Positions 33,895 through 44,862 of a stretch of 64,000 nucleotides of DNA are shown piece by piece. The stretch's first letter is position 1. Each line of letters opens with the position of its first letter. The notes beneath the pieces are model-generated. The model worked only from the letters and a program-made list of their open reading frames with translations. It did not search any database and was not told the DNA's origin. Origin of the DNA: Bathynomus jamesi (lineage: Eukaryota > Arthropoda > Malacostraca > Isopoda > Cirolanidae). Where the stretch lies: contig JAJOZX010000087.1 in the NCBI GenBank assembly GCA_023014485.1, positions 885,001 through 949,000 on the forward strand. The letters are read 5' to 3'. The translations under genes and the position numbers were made by a program.

Positions 33895-34590
33895 AAAATT
33901 TATCAAAGAAAAAGGGGTAACTATTTTTAGCCAAAAAACAAAACTTAAACCTCAAATGGCAAAATTGAACGTCCACTTTTCAAGGCACATAACATGTCCG
34001 TTTCATGATGGGATTGAACTCAGAATGGTTTCCTGAGGTTTTTTCATGATACACACAGACTGTGCATGGAACAAGAAACTCTTCTAGGAAAATTAAATCC
34101 ACTATAGTCTGAATAAGTAATGGTGAATGACAAACACTATATTTTTTCTTTTTCATGATGTTAGCCCGACGTGGATCATCATAAAACGTAAATATTATGT
34201 GCCTTGAAAAGTGGACGCTCAATTTTGCCATTTGAGGTTTAAGTTTTGGTTTTTGGCTAAAAATACAATAGTTACCCCTTTTTCTTTGATGTATTCAATC
34301 CGACGCGAATGCAACGACTCTTTTGCTTATATTGAGGTTCTGGATAAAGTAGGCTAGGTGTAACTGTATCCCTAGATCCTGTCCCAAAGTGAGGGAAGCT
34401 ATATTTTGGGGACTTTTTTTTGAGTGACCAGTTGCCCACGTTGGGGCTAACATCATGAAAAAGAAAAAAACTATAGTGTTTGTCACTTATTCGGACTGTA
34501 GTGGATTTAATCTTCCCAGAAGAGTTCCTTGTTCCATGCGCGGTCTGTGTGTGTCATGAAAAAACCTCAGAAAACCATTCTGAGTTTAAT
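33895..34590. repeat. Complex inverted repeat R1, copy 1
   Basis: The first ~95 bp (AAAGAAAAAGGGGTAAC start) are repeated inverted at about 34197-34290. The segment with AGTTCCTTGTTCCATG and CGGTCTGTGTG also appears inverted within the copy (34030-34140 versus 34480-34570). A related copy with a different arrangement is at 42816-43481. No protein was recognised. Confidence 0.8.
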
Positions 34591-34593
34591 CCC

Positions 34594-34625
<32 letters not shown>

Positions 34626-34636
34626 AGGTAGCAAGG

Positions 34637-34667
<31 letters not shown>

Positions 34668-34684
34668 TATATATATAAGGTAGC

Positions 34685-34763
<79 letters not shown>

Positions 34764-34765
34764 GC
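34591..34765. repeat. (TA)n tract with AAGGTAGCAAGG insertions
   Basis: TA repeats containing AAGGTAGCAAGG twice (near 34625 and 34677) and its inverse CCTTGCTACCTTGCT at 34758-34772, where it abuts the truncated 5' end of LINE-C. Confidence 0.9.
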
Positions 34766-37135
34766 TACCTTGCTAAACGAATTTTTTACGTCAGTTTTTA
34801 CTATAGAAGATGTAACGAATATCCCTACGGTCATAGACATAATACCTTTTGATAATGGTAATATTTTGGATAATATTGTCGTTAGTGAAGTGGAAGTAAT
34901 GCGCTATATTGATAAAATGAAAACGCGTAAATCACCGGGTCCGGATTCCATATATCCCATACAACTAAAAGAATTAAAAGATAGCATTGTTGTGCCGCTA
35001 ACAAAGATTTTTAATGCGTCTATTTCTGAGGGGTGCGTACCAGACAATTTCAAGTTAGCAAACGTAACACCTATCTTTAAGAAAGGCGATAAAGGTGCGG
35101 CGGGAAATTATAGGCCAATCAGTTTAACGTCTGTTGTAGGTAAGCTTTTGGAATCAATAATTAGGGATCGTATAGTCGAACACTTAGAATACCATAAACT
35201 TGTTAGAAATACGCAGCACGGATTTAGGCGAAACAAATCTTGCTTAACTAATCTTTTAGAATTTTTCCAAAGCGTGGTTGACGTTTACGATAGACATCGG
35301 GCGGTTGATGTAGTGTAATTAGATTTTCAAAAAGCGTTTGACACCGTGCCGCACAAAAGACTCATTGAAAAAACTAAGGCTCATGGAATCAGGGGTGTAG
35401 TAATAAATTGGCTAGAAGAGTGGTTGCGAGGCAGGAAACAGAGGGTGGTCGTTGATGGAGCGGAGTCGTGCTGGGCTAATGTAGCGAGTGGCGTTCCTCA
35501 GGGTTCTGTATTGGGCCCCTTGCTTTTTCTTATATATATTAACGATTTAGATGTCGGCCTAGTCAGTACAGTTTCAAAGTTTGCGGATGACACGAAGCTG
35601 GGTGGTAGGGCGATTAATGACGAAGATAGAGGTAAAATTCAGGAAGATCTGAATAAAATCGTTGATTGGTCAGTCACATGGCAAATGAGATTGAACGTTG
35701 ATCAGTGCAAAATTTTGCATATAGGTCCGCGTAACGGTAAATTTGCGTATAGTATGTCAGGGAAAGATTTAACAAGCGTAGAGCAGGAAAAAGATTTAGG
35801 AGTTATAGTCACTGGTGATTTAAAAGTAGCGAAACAAAGTACAGCAGCGGTCAATAAGGCGAACAAAGTGTTAGGTTTTATAGCTCGAAATTTTGAGTAC
35901 AAATCGCGCGATATTATAGTTCCACTTTATAAATCATTAGTTAGACCCCATTTGGAGTACGCGGTCCAATTTTGGAATCCGTATATGCGCAAAGATATAG
36001 ACAAAATCGAAAGAGTTCAAAGACGAGCAACTAAGATGATTCCGTCGCTTAGGTCAAAGTCGTACGAGGATAGGCTTAAGGAGTTAAAATTGACAACACT
36101 CGAGACCAGGAGGTTAAGGGGTGATCTAATCCAGGTTTTCAAAATTATGAATGGGTTCGATAACGTAGATAGAGATAGCTTTTTCGAAATATCTCAATAT
36201 AATAGGACTAGAAATAACGGGTGTAAGTTGACAATAGAAGGTTCGAGACAGCAGTTGCGAAAAACTTTTTTACGCATAGAATAGTAAATAGCTGGAATAG
36301 TTTGCCGGTAGAAGTAATTAGTAGCACGTCTATAAACATGTTTAAAAATCGATTAGACGCATATGTTGATAGAAAGGGTATAGTTTAAGGTAGTAAAATT
36401 AAGGCTTTCTGTGGATAGATCCCACAGCTCAACACAAGTGTTGTGGGATATAGGGAGGCAGCGTCTTGGGTTAGGGGATACTCTCTGTCCTTACACACCC
36501 CATTTAAAGAGATTCCTCTGCCGAGCGGTGCCCCCCATAGTACTGTGAGGTATTGAAAAACTCATGATCTTCACTTGCCCCACAAACACCTTTAAATGGG
36601 AGACCCAAAATGGGTGCACACACATTTCTACATTACTGTACAGTCTTTACAGACACACCTACTCTTTTTCTCGTAAGTGTATATATTGTAATGTATATGA
36701 TTGTAAATTTTGACTTGGTCCGCTATCGATGTGGACCGTGACTTCATGGATGCCGTAATGAAATTGACTGGATTCTTTGGATCCGATATATTTGCATGTC
36801 CTTTATAAATAGATATAGAGTGTAACATATTTGTGGATAGTAGTCTATTATGACTTGATCCTCTGGATCAGAGATTCTATCTTTAGTTTTAAATCGATAA
36901 TTAATGTTTTAAATTGATAATTATTTAGTTTCGTAAAAATTGGTCGTTGCCAATTTACCGGCAGTTTTTACATAAATTTCTTATGTTCTTGTGGTTCGGA
37001 ACCCACGTAAAATTGTAGGTCCCCTCCGCCACCACGGAGGACATACACAATACACGAACACAGTTAGGTGGACCAGCCATGAGTGGATCCTAGGGTCTTT
37101 GTTGGTCTGAAACATTATAACATTATAACATTATA
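34762..37135 (+). mobile_element. LINE-C: CR1-like non-LTR retrotransposon, 5'-truncated
   Basis: Contains most of a reverse transcriptase, a ~720-bp 3' untranslated region and an 8-bp terminal repeat (AACATTAT)n at about 37108-37133. Short 8-bp 3' repeats are characteristic of CR1-type elements. The 5' end (endonuclease and part of the pre-RT region) is lost at the TA tract. A second, reversed copy of its 3' end lies in LINE-B. Confidence 0.85.
34770..36388 (+). pseudogene. LINE-C reverse transcriptase, two lesions
   Basis: Blocks: LNEFFTSVFTIEDV, SPGPDSIYPIQLKEL, NFKLANVTPIFKKGDKG, NYRPISLTSVVGKLLESII, TQHGFRRNKSCLTNLLEFF, LDFQKAFDTVPH (motif A), VASGVPQGSVLGPLLFLIYI, SKFADDTKLG (intact FADD), LVRPHLEYAVQFWNPYM and RRATKMIPSLRSKSYEDRL. 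The frame is interrupted by one TAA (35317-35319) just before motif A and by a frame change at about 36232. Otherwise the 1.6-kb frame is well preserved, so this is one of the younger LINE copies here. Confidence 0.88.
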
Positions 37136-37176
<41 letters not shown>

Positions 37177-37182
37177 TATATA
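37136..37182. repeat. (TA)n microsatellite
   Basis: TA tract between the LINE-C tail and element B. Confidence 0.9.
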
Positions 37183-39710
37183 AGGGTGATTCAAATATGG
37201 GGGTTAAAAAAAAAAAAATTATTTTAATGTGTTCAACCCTTTAAATGGTTCATTTCAGCATAAAAACAACTATCCTAAAATATCTTAGCAAATTTTTAAT
37301 TTTTAGGGATTGCTACCAGCAATTAAAAATTGACAGAACGACTCAAATTGTCAAATTTTTCCACACCACCCAGGAGGTACAATACAAGGCGCATTGCTTT
37401 TTTTTAATGTGGAAAGCTCCCCCGTAGGTCCTACCATAACCACAAGCATGCATAATTAAACTAGCATGATATTTGAGACATTAGCTGTCCTTACTTCATC
37501 AATGTTTCTTTTTTCCTATCAGGGTAAACAGCCCTGTAGTTTTTCACTACTTGTAGCAAGAATTCTTTTTGATCTTCTTTCATGTGTTAGTATTTTATTA
37601 CATTCATCCATTAATTTTACTCCTCTTTCCGCTATATCATTCACAACTTTCCACTGTTTGATAGATTTCTTAGCGGAGTTATACTCTTCATCATTATGCC
37701 ATTCTTTAGCATCTTTGAGTAAAAATTTTGAACTAAATTCTGTTATTGTAAAGAATCTTTGAGTATTTGATGTGACAAAATCTTCTAATTTCTTCGTTGG
37801 AATAAGTGCAGGATCTAGAAAAGCCCGTTTTGCAGGAAGAGTTTCTGTTGTATTTTGCAAGGCCTTTACCATTTTGTTTTTTGTTTCAGTAGGCACTTCA
37901 TCATCATAAAAGGCCAAGGCTACCAGTTCTTCTGATAGGTACCAGAGGTGACCTAACAGTTTTTTAATAGCAACAAATGCAATTGTGTCATTTATTTGTT
38001 TGTAGACTACAAGATTCTGTAATAATTCCAGATCAAGAAGAGGAGCGCAAGATGGCACAGGAGCTGTAAACCATGCCTTTACATATAACCGAGTAGCAGA
38101 TAGACAGATGTCTTTTAGTCCTTTTTTGTCTTTTACTGAAATTTTGAACTGAGATTTGAACATAAAATTTTTTAAGGAATATGTAATTTTGGCCATCCAC
38201 CTAGACCGATGAAGTCCCGCTGGATGTTTAAATTTGATTCCACCTTTTGGTTCACCTCCCCAAAAAAAATTGTTAACTGCAATAGTTCTAGGTAATCGTC
38301 TCTTGGTTGGAATGTATCTAGTTGATTTGCTGCAAATATAATTATGTCATCTTTGATGTCATGAATATTTTCATAGATATCTGGATCTGATAATGCTGTT
38401 TCTTAGTCCTCCTTATTAATGCTTGACCAGTTTTCTCTGAACTTCTTAAAAAGGACTATATCTGGGCCAGAAGAGGGTGATAAAGACTTTGAAACAACAG
38501 CTTCCAGCATAATTTCAAATATAACAATAAATCGTTGTCGAATTTTTGTTCTAGAAGAATAGCTGCACCATTTCTAGGACCAGTATTGGCTGCCGTTGTA
38601 TCGAAACACATGCATTTTATTTGTTCGCAGATGCCCCATTCAAGCGATGTCTGATTGTTGGCACTAGAGACGCATTTCTGTCACTCAATTTTGCAACATC
38701 AAGACTTCCTAATAATTTATCATCAAACAATTTTCTGCGTTTGCCTACCTTACTTTTCCATGTTGAAGGTTGTGCAACACAGAAACCAGATTCATCACTT
38801 TTACTCTCCTCTGATTCTGATTCTGATGATGTACTAGTGAATATGACAGCCTCTTCATTCTTCTTTCTTTTGATCTCTTCTGCTTTCCTCTTTTCATAAC
38901 GTTGTTGCTTTTCTGCTGCTCTTTGCTCTTTTTAGCAACAGCCTTATCAATGGTACCCATTTTTCCATGACGTCCTTTCTCACGTTGCATTTTCAAGAAT
39001 TTCTTATCTTCTATTTTTATAAGCTGCATAACATTCTCATGAGCAATGTCAAATAAGTTTTCCAGTTTATCTTTCCATTTTTCTTCTTTATTATTTAAAT
39101 TTTGTGATCTTTTCAATTTGTTTACTTTGTTTTTCTTAAGCAACTGCCATTCCTTCAGTATTCCTTGAATTTTATCTACTACATGTACTCTTTGTTTTGC
39201 TGGTATTCTGCTTTTTTCCCAACTGCTAGCACATCATCTGCAGTAGAGCAGCATGATTCTCTAATGCCTTGCTTTTTAATATTTCTGTAGTGCATGAAGA
39301 GGGCCATCATTTCCTTCTCTGATGGTAATACGGATTTTTAGTACTGCAGAGGGCTGCCCAATTAGCCATACTTCAGTTTCTTTTCTTGTAGAACTTCTCC
39401 CACCTGAGCAACTAGGTGGTGGTGAGTTAGGCCTAGCTTCCATATCAAAATTACGAGTTCCAAACAACAATTAAAAGCAAGCTAGTATATAAACCATTAA
39501 TTAAAAATTCTGAAATATAAACAATTAAACATAAAATCATAAGTTGTAAAAACAAACAAATTGAAAAAAAGGGAAACTTTGACGCCAGGTAGCACATAGT
39601 AAATTTTATTTAAAATTCACCAAATTTGGCATAAACTACTTTTTTGTCATAGGGAACAAAAATACAGGTTGAACAATTAAAAAAAAAACTTTGATTTTTT
39701 GAATCACCCT
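37183..39710 (-). mobile_element. Element B: DNA transposon, 2.5 kb
   Basis: Both ends carry AGGGTGATTCAAA in inverted orientation, followed at similar distance by GTTCAACC, giving imperfect TIRs of about 55 bp. The element sits within TA repeats, so a target duplication cannot be measured. It contains one broken transposase-like gene on the minus strand. Confidence 0.8.
37519..39440 (-). pseudogene. Element B transposase-like gene, broken
   Basis: Minus-strand order: MEARPNSPPPSC start (about 39440), a lysine-rich segment with ENLFDIAHENVMQLI and KMQREKGRHGKMG (39143-38950), KVGKRRKLFDDKLLGSLDVAK (about 38740), CFDTTAANTGPRNGAA (about 38610; D-T-T-x2-N-T-G RNase H signature), a C-x2-H-type CRHHI segment, then LCLSATRLYVKAW-like and LLGHLWYLSEELVALAFYDD to NDIAERGVKLMDECNK (38196-37519). 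Several frameshifts and stops lie between about 38200 and 39270. The family is widespread in arthropods; I do not know a name for it. The D...C-x2-H pattern is shared with element A although the rest of the protein is not obviously similar. Confidence 0.75.
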
Positions 39711-39771
39711 AATATTATATATATATATATATATGATGAATAAAACCACGAAGGAAAGGAAACACAAAATG

Positions 39772-39811
39772 GTGCTCAAGCGCTTTCGTCTAATGACATC
39801 CTCAGGAACAC
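39772..39811 (-). ncRNA. Hammerhead ribozyme (left arm of PLE palindrome)
   Basis: Inverse copy of 42294-42333 with identical sequence: stem I GUGUUC/GAGCAC, core CUGAGGA, stem II GUC-AUUA-GAC, core GAAA, minimal stem III closing GCGC, cleavage triplet CUU. It sits at the outer end of the minus-oriented copy. Confidence 0.75.
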
Positions 39812-39943
39812 TGAAGTACATAAAAAGGTTAAGCCTATATATAGGTTACAGAAAGAAAAAAAATAAAAAAATAAATAACATACATACACACACACACACA
39901 TATACATATATATATATATATATATACATATCTATATATACAA

Positions 39944-39976
<33 letters not shown>

Positions 39977-40361
39977 CAATAAACAGAGAAGTAAAAATAA
40001 TAAAAAATTAAAAATTAAAACCTTAAAGGATTACCAGTGAGGCATACAGATTTGTAAGGAAAAATATCGATTTTTAGCACAAGATCAAATGGATTATAAA
40101 AATACAAAATTATACTGGAACTCTGCCGGGTTTTAACACAATGCTGCCTATGGTCAGGTTTCGATATATATAAAAAAAAATAAATAAATAAAATGCAAAT
40201 TAAAAGTTAATCGATTTTTAGCACAAGATCAAATGGATTATAAAAATACAAATTTATACTGGAACTCTGTCCGGGTTTTAACACACTGCTGCCTATGGTC
40301 AGGTTTTGATATATATAAAAAAATAAAATGCAATTAAAAGTTAATAAAGTAGAAGACAAGT

Positions 40362-41160
40362 TTACCAAAGATTTAATGTTTTACCCTTTTTATCTAAATC
40401 TGTTTTAAAGGAATTCAACATAACAGGATCGAGTTGAAAAAGACCTTTGCTTATGTTGAAGTTATTTGAAAGTTGGATAATGGCAGACTCAAGAATATTT
40501 CTATTAACAATGTTGCTTGAATGGAATAAAACTGAAGCATTATTCCAATCAATACAGTGGGCTAACTCTGACAAATGGACAAAAAGGGCACTGACAACTG
40601 TCCTGTTCTAACGGAATATTGATGCTGTTTATACGTGTGTGCAAATCCTTTCCCGTCTGACCTATGTAAAAGGAATCACATTGTTTACAACCAATTTTAT
40701 AGATAATGCCTGAATTATTGGTAGGGCTATTTTTTACTATGATATTTTTCACAATATTGTTATATGAAAATACTACATTAATATCCAAAAGTTTAAGTAC
40801 ATTAGCAATGCCTAAAAAGCCCGGGAAAAATGGAAGTACTAAAATATTTTTTGACAAAGTACGAGTGTTAATATTGACACGATAGAAAGTTCGTTTTGCC
40901 TTGTTGAGACAAGATTCCATAAACGCAGATGGATAACACAAATCACTTCCAATACCGTTGATTTTTTCCAATTCGGCATCGATGTATTCCGGACTGGCGA
41001 TCCTAAGGGCGCGGAGAAACATTGATGAAAATATGGCCTTCTTAGTGGGGGTATCATGTCCGAGTAAAAGTGTACGTAGGACAAATTGTTTGTCGTTTTC
41101 CGATAGATACTAAACTTAAAACCTAGGCTTTCCCTATGTACACGCACATCCAAAAATGGG
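40362..41160 (-). pseudogene. PLE RT C-terminus and GIY-YIG endonuclease (left copy)
   Basis: Reads from the loop leftwards: IPFLDVRVHRESLGFKFSIY (RT/linker), SYVHFYSD, LRALRIASPEYIDAELEKI, CYPSAFMESCLNKAKRTFYR, IIYKIGCKQCDSFYIGQTG (GIY-YIG) and ending KGKTLNLW. At least two one-base changes put it in three frames, while the right copy is open throughout. Confidence 0.85.
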
Positions 41161-41166
41161 ATTGAA

Positions 41167-41748
41167 TTGTGTTATCCATCTGCGTTTATGGAATCTTGTC
41201 TCAACAAGGCAAAACGAACTTTCTATCGTGTCAATATTAACACTCGTACTTTGTCAAAAAATATTTTAGTACTTCCATTTTTCCCGGGCTTTTTAGGCAT
41301 TGCTAATGTACTTAAACTTTTGGATATTAATGTAGTATTTTCATATAACAATATTGTGAAAAATATCATAGTAAAAAATAGCCCTACCAATAATTCAGGC
41401 ATTATCTATAAAATTGGTTGTAAACAATGTGATTCCTTTTACATAGGTCAGACGGGAAAGGATTTGCACACACGTATAAAACAGCATCAATATTCCGTTA
41501 GAACAGGACAGTTGTCCAGTGCCCTTTTTGTCCATTTGTCAGAGTTAGCCCACTGTATTGATTGGAATAATGCTTCAGTTTTATTCCATTCAAGCAACAT
41601 TGTTAATAGAAATATTCTTGAGTCTGCCATTATCCAACTTTCAAATAACTTCAACATAAGCAAAGGTCTTTTTCAACTCGATCCTGTTATGTTGAATTCC
41701 TTTAAAACAGATTTAGATAAAAAGGGTAAAACATTAAATCTTTGGTAA
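41167..41748 (+). pseudogene. PLE GIY-YIG endonuclease (right copy), 5'-truncated
   Basis: An open 193-residue frame begins at the inner edge of the arm (no ATG belongs to it), so the protein is N-terminally cut. It contains CYPSAFMESCLNKAKRTFYR, the GIY-YIG core IIYKIGCKQCDSFYIGQTG with the CKQC zinc-like pair and downstream Arg in LHTRIKQH, and ends KGKTLNLW. The reverse transcriptase is absent on this side. Confidence 0.85.
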
Positions 41749-42131
41749 ACTTGTCTTCTACTTTATTAACTTTTAATTGCATTTTATTTTTTTATATATA
41801 TCAAAACCTGACCATAGGCAGCAGTGTGTTAAAACCCGGACAGAGTTCCAGTATAAATTTGTATTTTTATAATCCATTTGATCTTGTGCTAAAAATCGAT
41901 TAACTTTTAATTTGCATTTTATTTTTATTTTTTTTTATATATATCGAAACCTGACCATAGGCAGCATTGTGTTAAAACCCGGCAGAGTTCCAGTATAATT
42001 TTGTATTTTTATAATCCATTTGATCTTGTGCTAAAAATCGATATTTTTCCTTACAAATCTGTACGCCTCACTGGTAATCCTTTAAGGTTTTAATTTTTAA
42101 TTTTTTATTATTTTTACTTCTCTGTTTATTG

Positions 42132-42164
<33 letters not shown>

Positions 42165-42293
42165 TTGTATATATAGATATGTATATATATATATATATAT
42201 GTATATGTGTGTGTGTGTGTATGTATGTTATTTATTTTTTATTTTTTTTCTTTCTGTAACCTATATATAGGCTTAACCTTTTTATGTACTTCA

Positions 42294-42333
42294 GTGTTCC
42301 TGAGGATGTCATTAGACGAAAGCGCTTGAGCAC
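42294..42333 (+). ncRNA. Hammerhead ribozyme (right arm of PLE palindrome)
   Basis: Stem I GUGUUC (42294-42299) pairs with GAGCAC (42328-42333). Core CUGAGGA is 42300-42306, stem II GUC-AUUA-GAC 42308-42317, core GAAA 42318-42321, then GCGC and UU with predicted cleavage after 42327. The A-GCGC-U minimal stem III matches the short stem III known for Penelope hammerheads (usually GAAACGCGUC). One U (42307) between core and stem II is unpaired. Confidence 0.75.
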
Positions 42334-42405
42334 CATTTTGTGTTTCCTTTCCTTCGTGGTTTTATTCATCTAAATATTTTTCACGTGTTACCTTCGTGAA
42401 ATAAT

Positions 42406-42409
<4 letters not shown>

Positions 42410-42446
<37 letters not shown>
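42410..42446. repeat. (TA)n microsatellite
   Basis: TA tract right of the PLE palindrome. Confidence 0.9.
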
Positions 42447-42453
<7 letters not shown>

Positions 42454-42484
42454 TTTAACTGCAAACAGCACAGTATAATTAATG

Positions 42485-42771
42485 TAAAGAACGACGCTTG
42501 TGTAAAAGAGCGTTCCGCACAAGATGAGGTGTCCATTAGTTATTCAGGACTCGTTTTCTTTGACATTTCGAGAGATAGAATGGATGGAAAACGCTATTGC
42601 CAGGTATTGAGAGACAAAGTTTTGCCACAGTTTACTAATGGCGTTGGCAAGAATTGGTTTTATCAATATGATGGAGCGCCGCCACATTACTGGGAGGTAC
42701 CTCATTTTTCATTTGCTCGTTCTCCCTCCTCATCTTGTGCGGAACGCTCTTCTACACAAGCGTCGTTCTTT

Positions 42772-42772
<1 letters not shown>
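42485..42772. mobile_element. Foldback element enclosing a mariner fragment, 288 bp
   Basis: Terminal inverted repeats of ~45 bp: AAAGAACGACGCTTGTGTAA with GCGTTCCGCACAAGATGAGG, mirrored at 42728-42772. Between them lies ~165 bp (42530-42693) nearly identical to 44229-44392, the middle of the mariner transposase gene (DGKRYCQVLRDKVLPQF to YDGAPPHY). The arms are unrelated to mariner. Confidence 0.85.

Positions 42773-42815
<43 letters not shown>
42773..42815. repeat. (TA)n microsatellite
   Basis: TA tract between the foldback and repeat R1. Confidence 0.9.
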
Positions 42816-42821
<6 letters not shown>

Positions 42822-43479
42822 AACTCAGAATGGTCCCCTGAGAAACTTATATGTTAAACACAGACCGTGCATGGAACAAGGAACTCTTCTGGGAAAATTA
42901 AATCCACTATAGTCCGAATAAGTAATGGTAAATGACAAATACCATAGTTTTACCATTACTTATTCGGACTATAGTGGATTTAATTTTCCCAGAAGAGTTC
43001 CTTGTTCCATGCACGGTCTGTGTTTAACATATAAGTTTCTCGGGGGACCATTCTCAGTTTGTGTATATTAAACGGACGTGTTACGTGCCTTGAAAAGTGG
43101 ACGCTCAATGTCCCGGTTGAGGTTTAAGTCGTGTTTTTTTTGGCTAAAAATACAATAGTTACCCCTTTTTCTTTGATTTATTCAATCCGACGTGAATGCA
43201 ACGAGTCTTTTACTTATATAGAGGTTCTGAATGTAGTGGGACTAGGCTTGCTTTAAACCCTAGATCTATGTCCCAAAGCTGGATCCTGTCTGCTTTGCAG
43301 ATAGCTGGTGAGGGAAGCTATATTTATGGGACCTCTTTGCGAGAGACCCGTTGCCCACGTCGGGCTAGCATCATGAAAAAGAAAAACTATGGTATTTGTC
43401 ATTTATCATTACTTATTCGGACTATAGTGGATTTAATTTTCCCAGAAGAGTTCCTTGTTCCAAGCACGGTCTGTGTTTA

Positions 43480-43481
<2 letters not shown>
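42816..43481. repeat. Complex inverted repeat R1, copy 2
   Basis: Begins with a palindrome of about 115-bp arms (42829-43063; TGGTCCCCTGAGAAACTTAT and its inverse). It continues with sequence colinear with 34200-34560 (GTGCCTTGAAAAGTGGACGC onwards) and ends with a third copy of TTCCCAGAAGAGTTCCTTG. Flanked by TA repeats on both sides, like copy 1 on its right. Confidence 0.8.
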
Positions 43482-43515
<34 letters not shown>

Positions 43516-43525
43516 TATATATATA
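43482..43525. repeat. (TA)n microsatellite
   Basis: TA tract. Confidence 0.9.
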
Positions 43526-43741
43526 AAGGTGGCAGAAATGACTTTAACGACATTATACATACAAATAATTTGTTAATAATAAATAAATTCCAATGATATC
43601 ACTGCAATATAACAATACTTTTCAAAGCAACTATCCAAGTCTAGGAATAGGTTAGAACAGGAAGGCGCTAGGCCCTAGCTATCGTGGGCTAGTTCTTATA
43701 ATAATTGTGAAGTTTGCGTTTATTTCAAGAAAAATATAATA

Positions 43742-44694
43742 AACCACTACCAAATGCAACACTCTTCGATACTGGATGCTCAAACTTTTGGAAACAGGGA
43801 TCCTGGTAAAAGATTGTTCAAGAAGCGGAAGGCCAGTGACGGCGATAGGAGACAACAACAAAGGAAATGTCCTCGTCATTTTTCAAGTCGATCTAAAAAC
43901 TTCAATGAGAAAAGTCGCGCAGGAATTGGGTATTTCCAAATATCCAGTAGCAAAAATATTGAAATCATAGCCACAGGGGTACCACGACTACAAATCCATT
44001 TACTCTCAGCTCATATATGACGATGATTCTGATGACTGCTGCATTTGCTGAAACAATGAGACAAAAGTGCAACAGTGATCCAGATTTCCTTCGAGAGATC
44101 AAATTTTCTGATGAATGTATCTACAGTTTAACGAGTAAAGAAAACAAACCCAACGTTTACTACTGGTCGAAAAGAAATCCAAAAATATGATTCGGTAAAT
44201 TTGTTAAAACGGCTACACAAACAGTTTGGGTGTCCATTAGTTATTCAGGACTCGTTTTCTTTGACATATCGAGAGATAGAATGGATGGAAAACGCTATTG
44301 CCAGGTATTGAGAGACAAAGTTTTGCCACAGTTTACTAATGGCGTTGGCAAGAATTGGTTTTATCAATATGATGGAACGCCGCCACATTACTCTGCAGCT
44401 GCTCGTGAAAGTCAGGATATGAACCGTGAAGGATGATTGGTTGGTCGGCGAGGTCCCATCGAGTGGCTAGCCAGATCACCTGATTTAACCCCATGTGATT
44501 TCTGGTTTTGGGCTTATTTGCGTGACAAATTCTACATTCCTAGTTTTATCTATCCAAATGTAAATGCTCTTGGCTGCAAAATAGATGAAGAACTCAAAAA
44601 GATCTCGCTCGATATGTTCAGAAGAACAATGAAGAGTTTCAGAGAGAGAATCCACAACTGTATCATAGCGGATGGAGAACTCTTTAAAGATTAA
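43742..44694 (+). pseudogene. DD41D mariner transposase, nearly full length, broken
   Basis: Helix-turn-helix part TSMRKVAQELGISKYPVAKI (about 43905-43965), then EIKFSDECIYSL with the first Asp (about 44100), YQYDGTPPHY with the second (about 44370) and RSPDLTPCDFWFW with the third (about 44495). The last two are 41 residues apart. The catalytic part is in one frame with in-frame stops at 44188-44190 and 44434-44436; the N-terminal part is in another frame. C-terminus ends ELFKD at 44694. Terminal repeats were not identified. Confidence 0.85.
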
Positions 44695-44862
44695 ATTACA
44701 ATTTAACAAAATATTTGCATGAATAAAATTCTTATTAACTTTTTGTTTGATTTGTTTGATCATTTGAACACTTATCTGTATAATGTTGTTAACTAACTAA
44801 ATAGTTGTATGTATAAAATCCTTAAAGATTTTTCTCCCATCTTTTATATATATATATATATA

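Larger units (their letters stand above)
39735..42370. mobile_element. Palindromic Penelope-like element
   Basis: Left arm 39735-40941 and right arm 41167-42370 are near-perfect inverted copies of ~1.2 kb. Each contains the 3' part of a Penelope-like element: GIY-YIG endonuclease, 3' flank with repeated units and a terminal hammerhead motif. The 225-bp loop (40942-41166) belongs to the minus-oriented copy and encodes the end of the RT/linker (FKFSIYRKTTNN). Penelope-like elements are known to carry terminal repeats in direct or inverted orientation, which fits this layout. Confidence 0.9.

Noticed and set aside
37519..39440. Host gene on the minus strand
   Set aside because: It lies between inverted repeats (37183 and 39710), is broken in several places, and has a transposase-like RNase H signature.
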